Below, piece by piece: positions 23,566 through 31,732 of a stretch of 33,507 nt of DNA. The notes under the pieces are model-generated. The model worked only from the letters and a program-made list of their open reading frames with translations, was not told the DNA's origin and searched no databases. The DNA lies in the NCBI GenBank assembly GCA_002336105.1, contig DDEQ01000042.1, positions 1 through 33,507 on the forward strand, in the 5' to 3' direction. A program made the translations under genes and the position numbers. The stretch is from Chthonomonas sp. UBA1950. Lineage in GTDB: Bacteria > Armatimonadota > Fimbriimonadia > Fimbriimonadales > Fimbriimonadaceae. The stretch's first letter is position 1. Every line of letters starts with the position of its first letter.

Positions 23566-23834
23566 CCCGCCCCTACTCGCCCGATTTGATGAAAGCAGAG
23601 GACCGTAAATGACACCAAAGTGCTAATCATCCAACTACCCATAATTGTCATGACTAGGCCAACTCCGATCATTTTGGGAACGAACGTAAGCGTCATTTCT
23701 TGGACCTGAGTGAGGGCTTGAAAAACACTGACTAGGACACCTACAAAAAGAGCAACACTCAAGATCGGTAGCAGGATCATGATTGATACCTGCATTGCCT
23801 GTCTGGCGATATCTAACGCATAAGTCTGTTGCAT
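23562..23834 (-). CDS. fliQ: Flagellar export protein FliQ
   Basis: Small two-helix membrane subunit of the export gate. At 90 residues it has the usual length. The hydrophobic helices are MILLPILSVALFVGVLVSVF and a second near IGVLVMTIMGSW-like residues 54-80. The conserved QALTQVQEMTLTFVPKM sits between them. It lies one base after the fliP stop and overlaps fliR. The start gives the typical N-terminus of the family. Confidence 0.95.
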   Translation of the reverse strand: MQQTYALDIARQAMQVSIMILLPILSVALFVGVLVSVFQALTQVQEMTLTFVPKMIGVGLVMTIMGSWMISTLVSFTVLCFHQIGRVGAG

Positions 23835-23835
23835 T

Positions 23836-24597
23836 CTATCGATACCCCTGCAGGATTGCGCTGATCAGGGTGCCCCAACCATCTGCTAAGACAAAGACCA
23901 GAATCTTTGCTGGAAGAGAGATTACAGTCGGAGGCATCATCATCATTCCCATGCTCATTAGCGAACTAGCAACGATGAGGTCAATGATAAGGAATGGTAT
24001 GAAGATGTAGAACCCAATGATAAAAGCTGTCTTAAGCTCGCTAATAATAAAGGCCGGAATCAATGTTGTGATGTTGAGATCATCTGGGTTTTTCGCCCGT
24101 TCATTTCTCATATTGAGAAACAACTTTAGGTCACTCTGATAGGTTGACTTCAGCATGAATGTTTTCACCGGCTTGCTTGCTGCGGTGATGCCTTGTTCCA
24201 TGTTCATTCGACCCGACATCATGGGTTTGATCGCAGTCTCGTTTACTTGATCATAGGTTGGTTTCATGATGAAGCACGTCATAAACAGACTCAAGCCAAT
24301 AAGCACCTGGTTCGGTGGAATGTTTGGTGTTCCTAACGCGCTTCGGACAAATGAAAAGATGATGACTATGCGAGTAAAGCAGGTGGTCAGTATCAAGATA
24401 GCTGGTGCCAAACTCAATACCGTAAGAAGAAGTAGTATCTGAAGAGTTGTCGCGACCTGCTCTTTGGGGACAGCCTTTCCAGAGTTGATTCCGATATTGA
24501 CATTTGGAACACTTAGTGACTGAGCGACAGCAAAGGAGAAAACGAATACCAGCAGAATTACCAGGGCGGCGCGCAGAGCAAATGTACGTCTTTTCAT
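23836..24597 (-). CDS. fliP: Flagellar export protein FliP
   Basis: Core membrane subunit of the export gate; its pentamer forms the pore with FliR and FliQ. It has a cleavable signal peptide (residues 1-25, RAALVILLVFVFSFAVAQ), a known FliP peculiarity. The family blocks are LTVLSLAPAILILTTCFTRI, VRSALGTPNIPPNQVLIGL, FMTCFIMKPTYDQVN, LIPAFIISELKTAFIIGF and MGMMMMPPTVISLPAKILVF. Length 253 is normal. A 12-base gap separates it from fliO. Confidence 0.96.
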   Translation of the reverse strand: MKRRTFALRAALVILLVFVFSFAVAQSLSVPNVNIGINSGKAVPKEQVATTLQILLLLTVLSLAPAILILTTCFTRIVIIFSFVRSALGTPNIPPNQVLIGLSLFMTCFIMKPTYDQVNETAIKPMMSGRMNMEQGITAASKPVKTFMLKSTYQSDLKLFLNMRNERAKNPDDLNITTLIPAFIISELKTAFIIGFYIFIPFLIIDLIVASSLMSMGMMMMPPTVISLPAKILVFVLADGWGTLISAILQGYR

Positions 24598-24609
24598 CTG
24601 AGTTTGCTC

Positions 24610-25101
24610 TTAGGGTAGTAGTCGATTGAGGCGATCTAGAGCAGTATCAGTGCTTTCGACTATTGGCGCGTTTACGACTGTGGCTTCGGCTGAAGCAAGG
24701 AAGTCTCTGAAGACCTCTTCGTCTGATTGCTTCTGAGCGAAATTCGTTTCTGTAAGATCGGCTAAGCAAGATACGCCCTGAGTAGTAGCCGCAAGAAGTA
24801 ACGTTTTACCTCTCGCTTCTACGATGTACAGATTGCCACCACCGAAGGCTGCGGTCTCCTCAATCTTGATGCTACCGCTGCCTGGGAGTAGCTTTCTGTT
24901 CACCTTGGAAAGCACCTTTGGCATTGCCCATCTGATCAGGAATAGCACGATACCGAGCGCAACTAGCATTTGCAGGATGTTTTCCCATCCCACAGAAGAA
25001 CCAACAGGTGCGGTCACGATGTCGGTTTTTGTTCCCAAAATGCCATCGCCTGCAAGTGCGAAAGCGGGTGTTGCGGCTAGAACAAGGAAAAGTCGTTTCA
25101 T
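24610..25101 (-). CDS. fliO: FliO-like flagellar assembly protein
   Basis: FliO is a poorly conserved membrane protein that helps assemble FliP. Here 163 residues: a signal-like N-terminus (MKRLFLVLAATPAFALAGD), one transmembrane segment at ~40-60 (ILQMLVALGIVLFLIRWAM), and a cytoplasmic domain with KVNRKLLPGSGSIKIEETAA, FGGGNLYIVEARGKTLLLAA and TTQGVSCLADL, the recognisable FliO beta domain. Position between the FliN-like gene and fliP supports the name strongly. Overlaps the FliN-like gene by 4 bases (ATGA). Confidence 0.88.
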   Translation of the reverse strand: MKRLFLVLAATPAFALAGDGILGTKTDIVTAPVGSSVGWENILQMLVALGIVLFLIRWAMPKVLSKVNRKLLPGSGSIKIEETAAFGGGNLYIVEARGKTLLLAATTQGVSCLADLTETNFAQKQSDEEVFRDFLASAEATVVNAPIVESTDTALDRLNRLLP

Positions 25102-26024
25102 GCTGCGTCTGCTCTTCCCATTCTCTCTGCAGGGTTGATGATTTCCGTAATTCGAACACCGAAGTTATCCTCGATGACAACGACTTCGCCTCGCGCAACG
25201 AGCCGACCGTTTACCATTACGTCGACAGGTTCTCCAGCCGCTTTGTCGATTTCTACGATGCTACCGGTCCCGAGCTCGACAACGTCTTTGACAAGCATCT
25301 TGACCCGTCCAAGTTCGACGCTGATCTCAAGCGGGATGTCCATCAAGAGGTCTAGACTCGAAGGTTCTTCAAAACCGCCTACCCCTCTGGCACCAGCAAA
25401 AGCAGCAGGATTGAAGAATGGTTGACCTTCATCAGCTTGATCAAATGGTATGGATGTATCTTCTTCTTCGATTTCTGCTCCGAGAATCTCGTGAGCGGTT
25501 TCGTTGCTAAAGAGCCACATTCCCGATCCGTTCAAATCATCTCCGGTGATAGCAATTTGAACCCTGGCAATTTGATCGGCTTTCTGAAGGTTTGGGGGGA
25601 AGCTGAAAATCTGGAATCGGATGGTCAATCCGCTTGCGACCACTGGATCGTTACGAATGTTTCCGACTGAAAGGCATATCCCCTGAACAATCGATTCAAG
25701 GATGCCCCTAAGATCTGCGACTGTGTTCTCGTCTATATCGTCAACAGTCGTTCCTTGGACCAAACTAGCGACCTCAAGAACGGTCTTTTCTGGTAAGAGG
25801 ATGACTTGTGTGTCTTCAGGATTGGAGGCAAACGCAAACTGAATGACCATCATTGGTGCGCTCAGTTCGCCGTACATGTCGGCTGCCTTAGTAGAAACAA
25901 CGAGCGGATTACCGAATGTCACCGCCTGACCACAGGACTCACTTGAAGTCAGCGAGACGGTCTGCCAAATCTGGCTTTGCAGATTGGAGAGACGGTTGAT
26001 GATGTCAATTGGGATTCCGGACAT
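25098..26024 (-). CDS. fliN: FliN/FliY-type flagellar motor switch protein
   Basis: C-ring component that, with FliM and FliG, sets rotor direction. It is 308 residues, far longer than the ~130-residue FliN of enterics. The C-terminal ~80 residues are the SpoA/FliN domain (LDLLMDIPLEISVELGRVKM, VVELGTGSIVEIDKAAGEPV and LVARGEVVVIEDNFGVRITE). The first ~200 residues form a CheC/FliM-middle-like domain (VVSTKAADMYGELSAPMMVI and ILESIVQGICLSVGNIRNDP). This makes it a FliY-like form. The E-x-x-N phosphatase motif expected of active CheC/FliY is not clearly present (ILESIVQG). There is no FliM-like CheY-binding N-terminal peptide either. It starts on the base right after the fliM stop, in frame. 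Confidence 0.92.
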   Translation of the reverse strand: MSGIPIDIINRLSNLQSQIWQTVSLTSSESCGQAVTFGNPLVVSTKAADMYGELSAPMMVIQFAFASNPEDTQVILLPEKTVLEVASLVQGTTVDDIDENTVADLRGILESIVQGICLSVGNIRNDPVVASGLTIRFQIFSFPPNLQKADQIARVQIAITGDDLNGSGMWLFSNETAHEILGAEIEEEDTSIPFDQADEGQPFFNPAAFAGARGVGGFEEPSSLDLLMDIPLEISVELGRVKMLVKDVVELGTGSIVEIDKAAGEPVDVMVNGRLVARGEVVVIEDNFGVRITEIINPAERMGRADAA

Positions 26025-27083
26025 TTATTCCTCTATCGAGTCGTGGACTGAAAAAACAAGTTTCTTGCCTTGAAGAGCTGGCTTTCCGGTGTATTTCGGA
26101 ACATTTCCAACGAGAAGCAAAAGGTCTTGGTCTGTGCGCTGATCCAAGCGTATCATGTCGCCGGGCTTAAGAGCGCGAAATTGGCTGACGCTAAGCTTTG
26201 CTCGTCCCAATCGAATAGAACAATTGACAGAGGCTTGGCGAATGTTGTACGTAATCTGTTTTCGAGCGATCGGCGTTTGCTTTCGATTCGAACCGGCAAA
26301 CCACTTCTGAGCACTTAGCTTGGTTGTGATTGGCTTCAAAACCAAGTAAGGAACGCAAAGACTCATTGCGCTCCTCTGCCCACCAATCTTGACTTCGAAC
26401 AAGATCGTGACAACAATGTCGTTTGGCGGTGCGATTTGAACAAACTGACTACTGGTTTCAGTTCCTTCGATGCCTGGGCTAACGATGACAACACCTTCCC
26501 AAGCTGATTTAAGGGATTGAAACATCCGTTCAATGGTTTGCCGCACTAGGGGGCGTTCGATGTCAGTCAGGTTGTTTCTTGAGATCGATTTTCCAGGCCC
26601 ACCCAACATGCGGTCAATCATCGTGAAAACCAGACCAAATTCCATCTCAAGAACGGCTTGTCCGGTCAGCGGAGGTAATGACATGATGGTGAAGACAGAT
26701 TGATTGATGCTGCGAAGATATTCCTCGTAAGGAACCTGCTCTAGCGAAATCAAATCTATCGTGACTGGTGTTCGTAAAAAGGCAGAAAGGGAAGTACCTG
26801 CCAGTCGAGCGAACGTCTCATGAAGCATCTGCAGAGTTCGAAGTTGATCCTTCGAGAACTTATCTGGACGTCGAAAGTCGTACACCTCGTATGACACTGC
26901 AGTTTTGCTGCCGACCTTCGTTGCGGGGGTATATCCGCCAAACGATGGGGCAGCGGGCCGATTTGCAGGCATCGCCGGTGCAGCAGATGCTCCCTGAGAG
27001 ACTCGCGGCGAAGGGGCGTCAGAATCTGAGCCGAGCGAATTCAGCAGGGCTTCAATCTCGGCTTGTGATAGGATTTCTGACAA
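26025..27083 (-). CDS. fliM: Flagellar motor switch protein FliM
   Basis: Main CheY-binding protein of the C-ring. The N-terminal peptide SEILSQAEIEALLNSL is the classical CheY-P binding motif, followed by a ~45-residue Ala/Pro/Ser-rich linker. The middle CheC-like domain includes YDFRRPDKFSKDQLRTLQML and HETFARLAGTSLSAFLRTPV, plus LEMEFGLVFTMIDRMLGGPG. The C-terminal SpoA domain is near residues ~270-350. At 352 residues it is slightly longer than usual (~330). The start is TTG, supported by GGAG six bases before it and by the match of the N-terminal motif. First gene of the flagellar operon, divergent from arginase. Confidence 0.95.
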   Translation of the reverse strand: MSEILSQAEIEALLNSLGSDSDAPSPRVSQGASAAPAMPANRPAAPSFGGYTPATKVGSKTAVSYEVYDFRRPDKFSKDQLRTLQMLHETFARLAGTSLSAFLRTPVTIDLISLEQVPYEEYLRSINQSVFTIMSLPPLTGQAVLEMEFGLVFTMIDRMLGGPGKSISRNNLTDIERPLVRQTIERMFQSLKSAWEGVVIVSPGIEGTETSSQFVQIAPPNDIVVTILFEVKIGGQRSAMSLCVPYLVLKPITTKLSAQKWFAGSNRKQTPIARKQITYNIRQASVNCSIRLGRAKLSVSQFRALKPGDMIRLDQRTDQDLLLLVGNVPKYTGKPALQGKKLVFSVHDSIEE

Positions 27084-27089
27084 GGTCTT

Positions 27090-27093
27090 CTCC
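27090..27093 (-). promoter_or_regulatory. Shine-Dalgarno deciding the TTG start of fliM
   Basis: GGAG on the minus strand, six bases before TTG, supports this non-ATG start and hence the complete CheY-binding peptide. Confidence 0.65.
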
Positions 27094-27136
27094 GAGCCGC
27101 GCGTTTTGCGGGCTATCAGTATCGTTATTGGCGAAT

Positions 27137-27166
27137 TTGCTTGGTTCTATAGGGTTCGGCTACACT
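27137..27166 (+). promoter_or_regulatory. Candidate leaderless promoter of arginase
   Basis: TTGCTT (27137-27142), an 18-base spacer and TACACT (27161-27166) are followed by seven bases and the GTG start. This would place the transcript start at the start codon; no SD is present. The 90-bp gap is shared with the fliM start region on the other strand. Confidence 0.4.
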
Positions 27167-27173
27167 CGACGTC

Positions 27174-28106
27174 GTGATTGAAATCATCGGTGCTCCTTTT
27201 GACCTTTGTGGATTTCGTAGAGGCAGTCGATTAGGTCCAGCGGCACTAAGGTTAGCGGGTCTGATTGAGAAGATTGAAGCGCTCGATCTCGAGGTTCGTG
27301 ACCTTGGGGATGTTGCGTGTTCCTTACACGAAGCAACAGGCGACGGTTTGCGAAACTTCGAGTCTTTGTATGACTGTCTGGCTGCTCTTCGAGAGGTTGT
27401 TAAAGCATCACTTCAAGCAGGAAATCTCCCAATCGTCCTTGGAGGAGAGCACACCCTTGCCGTCTCAGGAATATCTGCCGCCCTCGAACATACGAACGGC
27501 GATCTTGCGCTCATCTGGATTGACGCGCATGCTGATATCAATACTCCTGGCACAAGCTCAACGGGAAACGTTCATGGAATGCCGGTGGCTCTGCTTCAAG
27601 GAAGGCCCAGCGAATGCTCCGGGCCTTGCGACGTGCAGTGGAATCAGCTACTCAATTTGAAAGGTGCGCAGAGCTTATCTCCGTCAAAGACTGCTTGGTA
27701 CGCTATCCGAGACGTTGATGCGGGCGAGCGTGCTCTGGTTAAGCAGGGACTTGGCATAACGATGCACGATATTGACCGATACGGCATTGATAAGACCGTC
27801 AAAACAATGATGGACTGGATCAACGCTACCGGAACACGCAACCTCTGGATATCTTTCGACGTCGACGCGCTGGACCCATTTTTGGCGCCAGGAACTGGAA
27901 CAGCGGTAAGAGGCGGACTTTCCTATCGAGAAGCCCATCTTTTCGCCGAGTTACTAAGCGAGCAGATTTTCGCCAACGACTCCAGACTCAAACTGAGAGG
28001 CATAGATGTGGTTGAAACCAATCCGATTGTAGATTCGCAAAACGAGACTGCAGTGCTCGCGAACGAGTGGATCGCGAGCCTGCTTGGAAAGAAGATTCTG
28101 GGCTAA
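27174..28106 (+). CDS. Arginase family protein
   Basis: Mn-dependent ureohydrolase, most like true arginase, which converts arginine to ornithine and urea. The 310 residues carry all metal ligands: LGGEHTLAVSGI (His93; most family members have Asp where Glu92 is), WIDAHADINTPGTSSTGNVH (Asp117, His119, Asp121, with the arginase-type SxGNxHG loop) and SFDVDALDPFLAPGTGT (Asp229, Asp231). The SSTGNVHGMP loop and NTP motif favour arginase over agmatinase. The start is GTG; no SD. It is monocistronic, and its stop overlaps the glgA stop by 4 bases tail to tail. No urease or arginine transport genes adjoin. Confidence 0.9.
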   Translation: MIEIIGAPFDLCGFRRGSRLGPAALRLAGLIEKIEALDLEVRDLGDVACSLHEATGDGLRNFESLYDCLAALREVVKASLQAGNLPIVLGGEHTLAVSGISAALEHTNGDLALIWIDAHADINTPGTSSTGNVHGMPVALLQGRPSECSGPCDVQWNQLLNLKGAQSLSPSKTAWYAIRDVDAGERALVKQGLGITMHDIDRYGIDKTVKTMMDWINATGTRNLWISFDVDALDPFLAPGTGTAVRGGLSYREAHLFAELLSEQIFANDSRLKLRGIDVVETNPIVDSQNETAVLANEWIASLLGKKILG

Positions 28107-29545
28107 GCAGCTACCTTCTTTCGCGATTCAATCGCCCGCTCATACATTCGGATGTATTCCTGACTGCTGTGAGTCCATGTACTGTCGCGGTTCATGCCGT
28201 TCTGGACAAGAGTGGACCAAGCAGCCGGATCAGCGAAGGATTTTGCCATTCGGATGACCGTCTCGGCCATCACGTTGGCGTCAATTTCGTTGAAGGTAAA
28301 CCCATTCTCGCCATCTTGAACCGTGTCGGCCAAACCACCTGTCGCTCTAACAATGGGAACCGTTCCGTATCGCATGGCAATCAGCTGGCCAAGTCCACAC
28401 GGCTCAAATCGAGATGGCATGAGTAAGACGTCTGAGCCTGCGTAGACTCGTTGTGCCAGATCTGTGTCGAACTTTTCGACGAATCGAACCTGGCCTGGAT
28501 ATTTGGCTTCAACTTCTCTTAGCCCGACGGCAATCTTAGGATCACCGATGGCAAGCACCACAAGCTGAATTGGCGCACCGAGCAACTTATCAGCCGCTTC
28601 AACCACGAGATCGTATCCTTTCTGGTCGCTTAGTCGACTGATCATGCCAACGAGTGGCACATCTGGTCGGTCTTCAAGACCGAGTTCCTTTCTTAGTTCA
28701 GACTTGCAAATAGCCTTACCAGCCAGGTTAGTCGAGTCAAATCTTTTGGGCAAGGCTGGGTCCGTTGCAGGATCGAAATGCTTGATGTCGATACCGTTCA
28801 CAATTCCATGAAGGCGCCCGAGACGCGCTAAATGACTCATGAGACCTTCGAGTGTCTCACCATATTGCGGAGTCTGGATTTCGCGAGCGTAGGTTTCGCT
28901 CACGGTATTGACCTGATCAGCATATGCCGCCCCAGATTTGAGGAAGTTAACCCGGCCCCATGCCTCCGTTCGATCCGGATGAAATAGCTCGTGAGACAAT
29001 CCTAGCGCGTCGAGTGCCTCTAGTCCAAACTCGCCTTGATAGGCGTTATTGTGAATGGTAAAAACGGTGCCTACGTTGTTCCACTTACTTCCACCGCGCT
29101 CTCTGATTAGCACTGGAACAAACCCGGTGTGCCAGTCGTGACTATGGACGATGTTGGGAATCCACTTTTTGCGTTCGCAAATCTCCATGACCGCGGCCGC
29201 TAAGAACAGGTGCTGCATGCCCCCTGGTTGATAAAGTGAGTGACTATCCACTGATTCGCCAAACCATTCGTCAGTTCCCACGAATCCGAAAGTTACGCCA
29301 TCGATCTTGGTTTCGTAATAGCTCACTGGCTTCATGAACCACGCGTTCATGCGGACTTCAAAGTCGTGAAGAGCTTTCTTTAGCTTCCATCGAGGGTCGA
29401 CCTCGATCATCTTGTAGAGCGGCATGATGACTCGGACATCATGACCGGCGGCGGCGATAGCTTTCGGGAGTGCACCTGCGACGTCGGCTAAACCTCCGAC
29501 CTTTGCATACGGTGAGACTTCGACTGAGACGTGTAATACTTTCAT
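28103..29545 (-). CDS. glgA: Glycogen synthase (ADP-glucose type)
   Basis: Glucosyltransferase (GT5) that extends alpha-1,4-glucan from ADP-glucose. The 480 residues from the ATG at 29545 give the standard N-terminus MKVLHVSVEVSPYAKVGGLA, with the KxGGL nucleotide-sugar motif. The frame is open 40 codons further upstream, but that extension is unrelated to the family and is rejected. Also visible are HSHDWHTGFVPVLI, NGIDIKHFDP, GMISRLSDQKGYDL, LMPSRFEPCGLGQLIAMRYG and VRATGGLADTV, the GT-B C-terminal site with the catalytic Glu. AGGA directly abuts the ATG. Upstream, TTGGGG and TAATAT at 16-bp spacing could be a promoter. No other glycogen genes are here. Confidence 0.94.
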   Translation of the reverse strand: MKVLHVSVEVSPYAKVGGLADVAGALPKAIAAAGHDVRVIMPLYKMIEVDPRWKLKKALHDFEVRMNAWFMKPVSYYETKIDGVTFGFVGTDEWFGESVDSHSLYQPGGMQHLFLAAAVMEICERKKWIPNIVHSHDWHTGFVPVLIRERGGSKWNNVGTVFTIHNNAYQGEFGLEALDALGLSHELFHPDRTEAWGRVNFLKSGAAYADQVNTVSETYAREIQTPQYGETLEGLMSHLARLGRLHGIVNGIDIKHFDPATDPALPKRFDSTNLAGKAICKSELRKELGLEDRPDVPLVGMISRLSDQKGYDLVVEAADKLLGAPIQLVVLAIGDPKIAVGLREVEAKYPGQVRFVEKFDTDLAQRVYAGSDVLLMPSRFEPCGLGQLIAMRYGTVPIVRATGGLADTVQDGENGFTFNEIDANVMAETVIRMAKSFADPAAWSTLVQNGMNRDSTWTHSSQEYIRMYERAIESRKKVAA

Positions 29546-29755
29546 TCCTGGCAATCGGTTCGCCCGACCCTCAATATTAAGATCGGAATTGAACCCCCCA
29601 AGGCTCCCTCGGCAAAGTGCTAGCTCGACGATGAGGATTGAGGAATACCCTTTGTGGATCGTCACTAATCCACCATTCTTTTCACCGTACCCACTTTTTT
29701 TGGCTGGGCAGATTTTAATAACTGTCTAGGGAAGAAAACTGCGGCACATTCACAA

Positions 29756-29800
29756 ACAAGCAAGCCTCTAGTCGTTGACTAGAGGCTTGCTTGTTCTTGG
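29756..29800 (-). terminator. Terminator of clpX
   Basis: An 18-bp perfect stem (29756-29773 with 29777-29794) around a 3-base loop lies 15 bases past the clpX stop. On the minus strand it is followed by TTGTG, a poor T tract, but the stem is long. It is the most stable-looking hairpin in the window. The ~210 bp between it and glgA hold only the glgA leader region. Confidence 0.75.
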
Positions 29801-29809
29801 GCTTTTGGA

Positions 29810-31123
29810 TCAGGAAGCCTGTCGGATTTCCTGTTCCGTCATCAGAATAGGATGAACATTTTCTTCAATGATGCCTTTGGGGACGACGACCCGCTTGACA
29901 TCGTTTGCGCTTGGTACTTCGTACATCACATCCAACATAACGTGTTCAATGATGGCTCTTAGTGCCCGAGCGCCTGTCTTTCGTTTCAGAGCTTCCCGTG
30001 CGATTTCTCGCATCGCCGAAGGCTCAAAGATCAGTTCAACTCCATCAAGTTCAAAGAATTTTGCGTATTGCTTCAAGATAGCGTTGCGCGGCTCACAAAG
30101 GATCTTTACAAGTGCCTCTTCGTCGAGTGGATCAAGCGAAGCCAATACCGGAAGTCGCCCAATAAACTCGGGAATTAACCCAAATTTCAGTAGATCCTCT
30201 GGCATGACGTGCTTGATAACACTCTCTTTCTTTGAAGGACCAGCAGCTGGGTTTGCACGGAATCCCATAACGTTTTCGCGCATTCGCCGTCGGATAATCT
30301 CTTCAACTCCTTCGAAAGCTCCTCCGCAAATGAAGAGGATGTTCGAGGTGTCAATCTGCAAATATTCCTGTTGAGGATGTTTTCGCCCGCCCTGAGGAGG
30401 GACGTTAGCGACCGTTCCTTCAAGAATTTTTAGAAGCGCTTGTTGAACGCCTTCGCCACTGACGTCGCGAGTGATCGACGGGTTGTCGCTCTTTCGCGAA
30501 ATCTTGTCGATTTCGTCTACGTAGATGATGCCGCGCTCACAAAGTTCCTTTGCGTTGTTGGGGTCCATCGACTCAGCGGTTTGATACAGCTTGAGCAGAA
30601 TGTTCTCGACGTCTTCGCCCACATATCCGGCCTCGGTGAGGGCGGTCGCGTCGGCGATGGCAAAGGGAACGTTGAGCAGTTTCGCAAGGGTTTGAGCCAA
30701 AAGCGTCTTCCCTGACCCGGTCGGACCGACCATCAGGATATTGCTCTTTTGAAGCTCGACTTCGCCGCGTCCCTTCTCGTTGATGCGCTTAAAGTGGTTA
30801 TAAACGGCGACTGAAAGCGACCGTTTGGCCACTTCTTGACCGACCACATATTGATCGAGATAATCGACAATGTCTCGCGGCTTGGGCACCGAACCGGCTT
30901 TGAGCACGGGTGCCATCGGTTGATGGACCGGAGCCGTCGGCATCGGGCTGGCCGACTTGGCGCCTGAAGGGCGAGACTCGCCGTCGCTATGTAAAATATC
31001 GTTGCAGAGATCAATACAGTCGCTACAGACTGCGCCGTGCAGACCCACGATGAGCTTCTTTACTTGCTCCTTCGCTTTGCCACATAAACAACATTGATCT
31101 CTACGTTCGGTTGGTTTCGCCAT
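29810..31123 (-). CDS. clpX: ATP-dependent Clp protease ATP-binding subunit ClpX
   Basis: AAA+ unfoldase that feeds tagged proteins into ClpP. The 437 residues include the N-terminal zinc-binding domain (CCLCGK with Cys11/Cys14, and VCSDC with Cys33/Cys36) and Walker A GPTGSGKT at 133-140. Further on are the pore loop GYVGEDVEN, Walker B IIYVDEIDKI, the RKH loop (GGRKHPQQEY) and a ClpP-docking loop reading VMGFRANP in place of the usual IGF. The C-terminal small domain follows (PEFIGRLPVLASLDPLDEEA). A weak SD (AAGG) lies before the ATG. It follows clpP by 27 bases in the standard clpP-clpX order. Confidence 0.97.
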   Translation of the reverse strand: MAKPTERRDQCCLCGKAKEQVKKLIVGLHGAVCSDCIDLCNDILHSDGESRPSGAKSASPMPTAPVHQPMAPVLKAGSVPKPRDIVDYLDQYVVGQEVAKRSLSVAVYNHFKRINEKGRGEVELQKSNILMVGPTGSGKTLLAQTLAKLLNVPFAIADATALTEAGYVGEDVENILLKLYQTAESMDPNNAKELCERGIIYVDEIDKISRKSDNPSITRDVSGEGVQQALLKILEGTVANVPPQGGRKHPQQEYLQIDTSNILFICGGAFEGVEEIIRRRMRENVMGFRANPAAGPSKKESVIKHVMPEDLLKFGLIPEFIGRLPVLASLDPLDEEALVKILCEPRNAILKQYAKFFELDGVELIFEPSAMREIAREALKRKTGARALRAIIEHVMLDVMYEVPSANDVKRVVVPKGIIEENVHPILMTEQEIRQAS

Positions 31124-31150
31124 TCAGTTGCCTTCTTATATTCTATAGGA

Positions 31151-31732
31151 TTACGGTAATCGTTCCAAGACCTTATCGACGAGACCGTAAGCAACGGCTT
31201 CCTCGCCCGACATAAAGTAGTCTCGGTCACAATCTTTCCGCACTTGCTCCTCAGGTTTACCGGTATGGTGACTAAGAATTCCCATCAGGCTGTCCATCAT
31301 GCGGTTGATCTCGGCGGCCTGGACGTTGATGTCGGCGGCGGTGCCTCGGAACCCAGCGGAAACCTGGTGGATCATAATGCGGGAATGTTTCAGCGCGTAT
31401 CGCTTTCCTGCGGCGCCACCGGCGAGTAACACGGCTCCCATGCTGGCTGCTTGTCCCACACAGATGGTGGCGACGTCGCACTTGATGTGCTGCATACAGT
31501 CATACATGGCGAGACCGGCGGTTACTGAGCCACCTGGCGAGTTGATGTAAAAGTCGATGTCCTTGTCAGGATCTTCTTTTTCGAGGAACAAGAGCTGTGC
31601 AACGATTAGGTTTGCCACATAATCGTCAACTTCGGTGCCTAAGAAAATGATACGGTCCTTGAGTAGCCTCGACCAGATGTCGTATGATCGCTCGCCGCGT
31701 GCGGTTTGCTCGATAACGTAGGGTATGCCCAT
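31151..31732 (-). CDS. clpP: ATP-dependent Clp protease proteolytic subunit ClpP
   Basis: Tetradecameric serine protease chamber. The 193 residues contain SYDIWSRLLKDRIIFLG, FYINSPGGSVTAGLAMYD, the nucleophile loop CVGQAASMGAVLLAGGAAGK (Ser97), KHSRIMIHQ (His122) and CDRDYFMSGEEA with Asp171, completing the triad. The start at 31732 is preceded by AAGGAGATAGG, an excellent SD. There is little room for a propeptide. It lies 27 bases before clpX. The upstream ~475 bp is non-coding and hairpin-rich. tig, its usual upstream neighbour, is at the other end of this window. Confidence 0.97.
   Translation of the reverse strand: MGIPYVIEQTARGERSYDIWSRLLKDRIIFLGTEVDDYVANLIVAQLLFLEKEDPDKDIDFYINSPGGSVTAGLAMYDCMQHIKCDVATICVGQAASMGAVLLAGGAAGKRYALKHSRIMIHQVSAGFRGTAADINVQAAEINRMMDSLMGILSHHTGKPEEQVRKDCDRDYFMSGEEAVAYGLVDKVLERLP

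Noticed and set aside
29546..29665. 40-codon upstream extension of glgA
   Set aside because: The extension does not resemble glycogen synthase; the family N-terminus starts exactly at the internal ATG.
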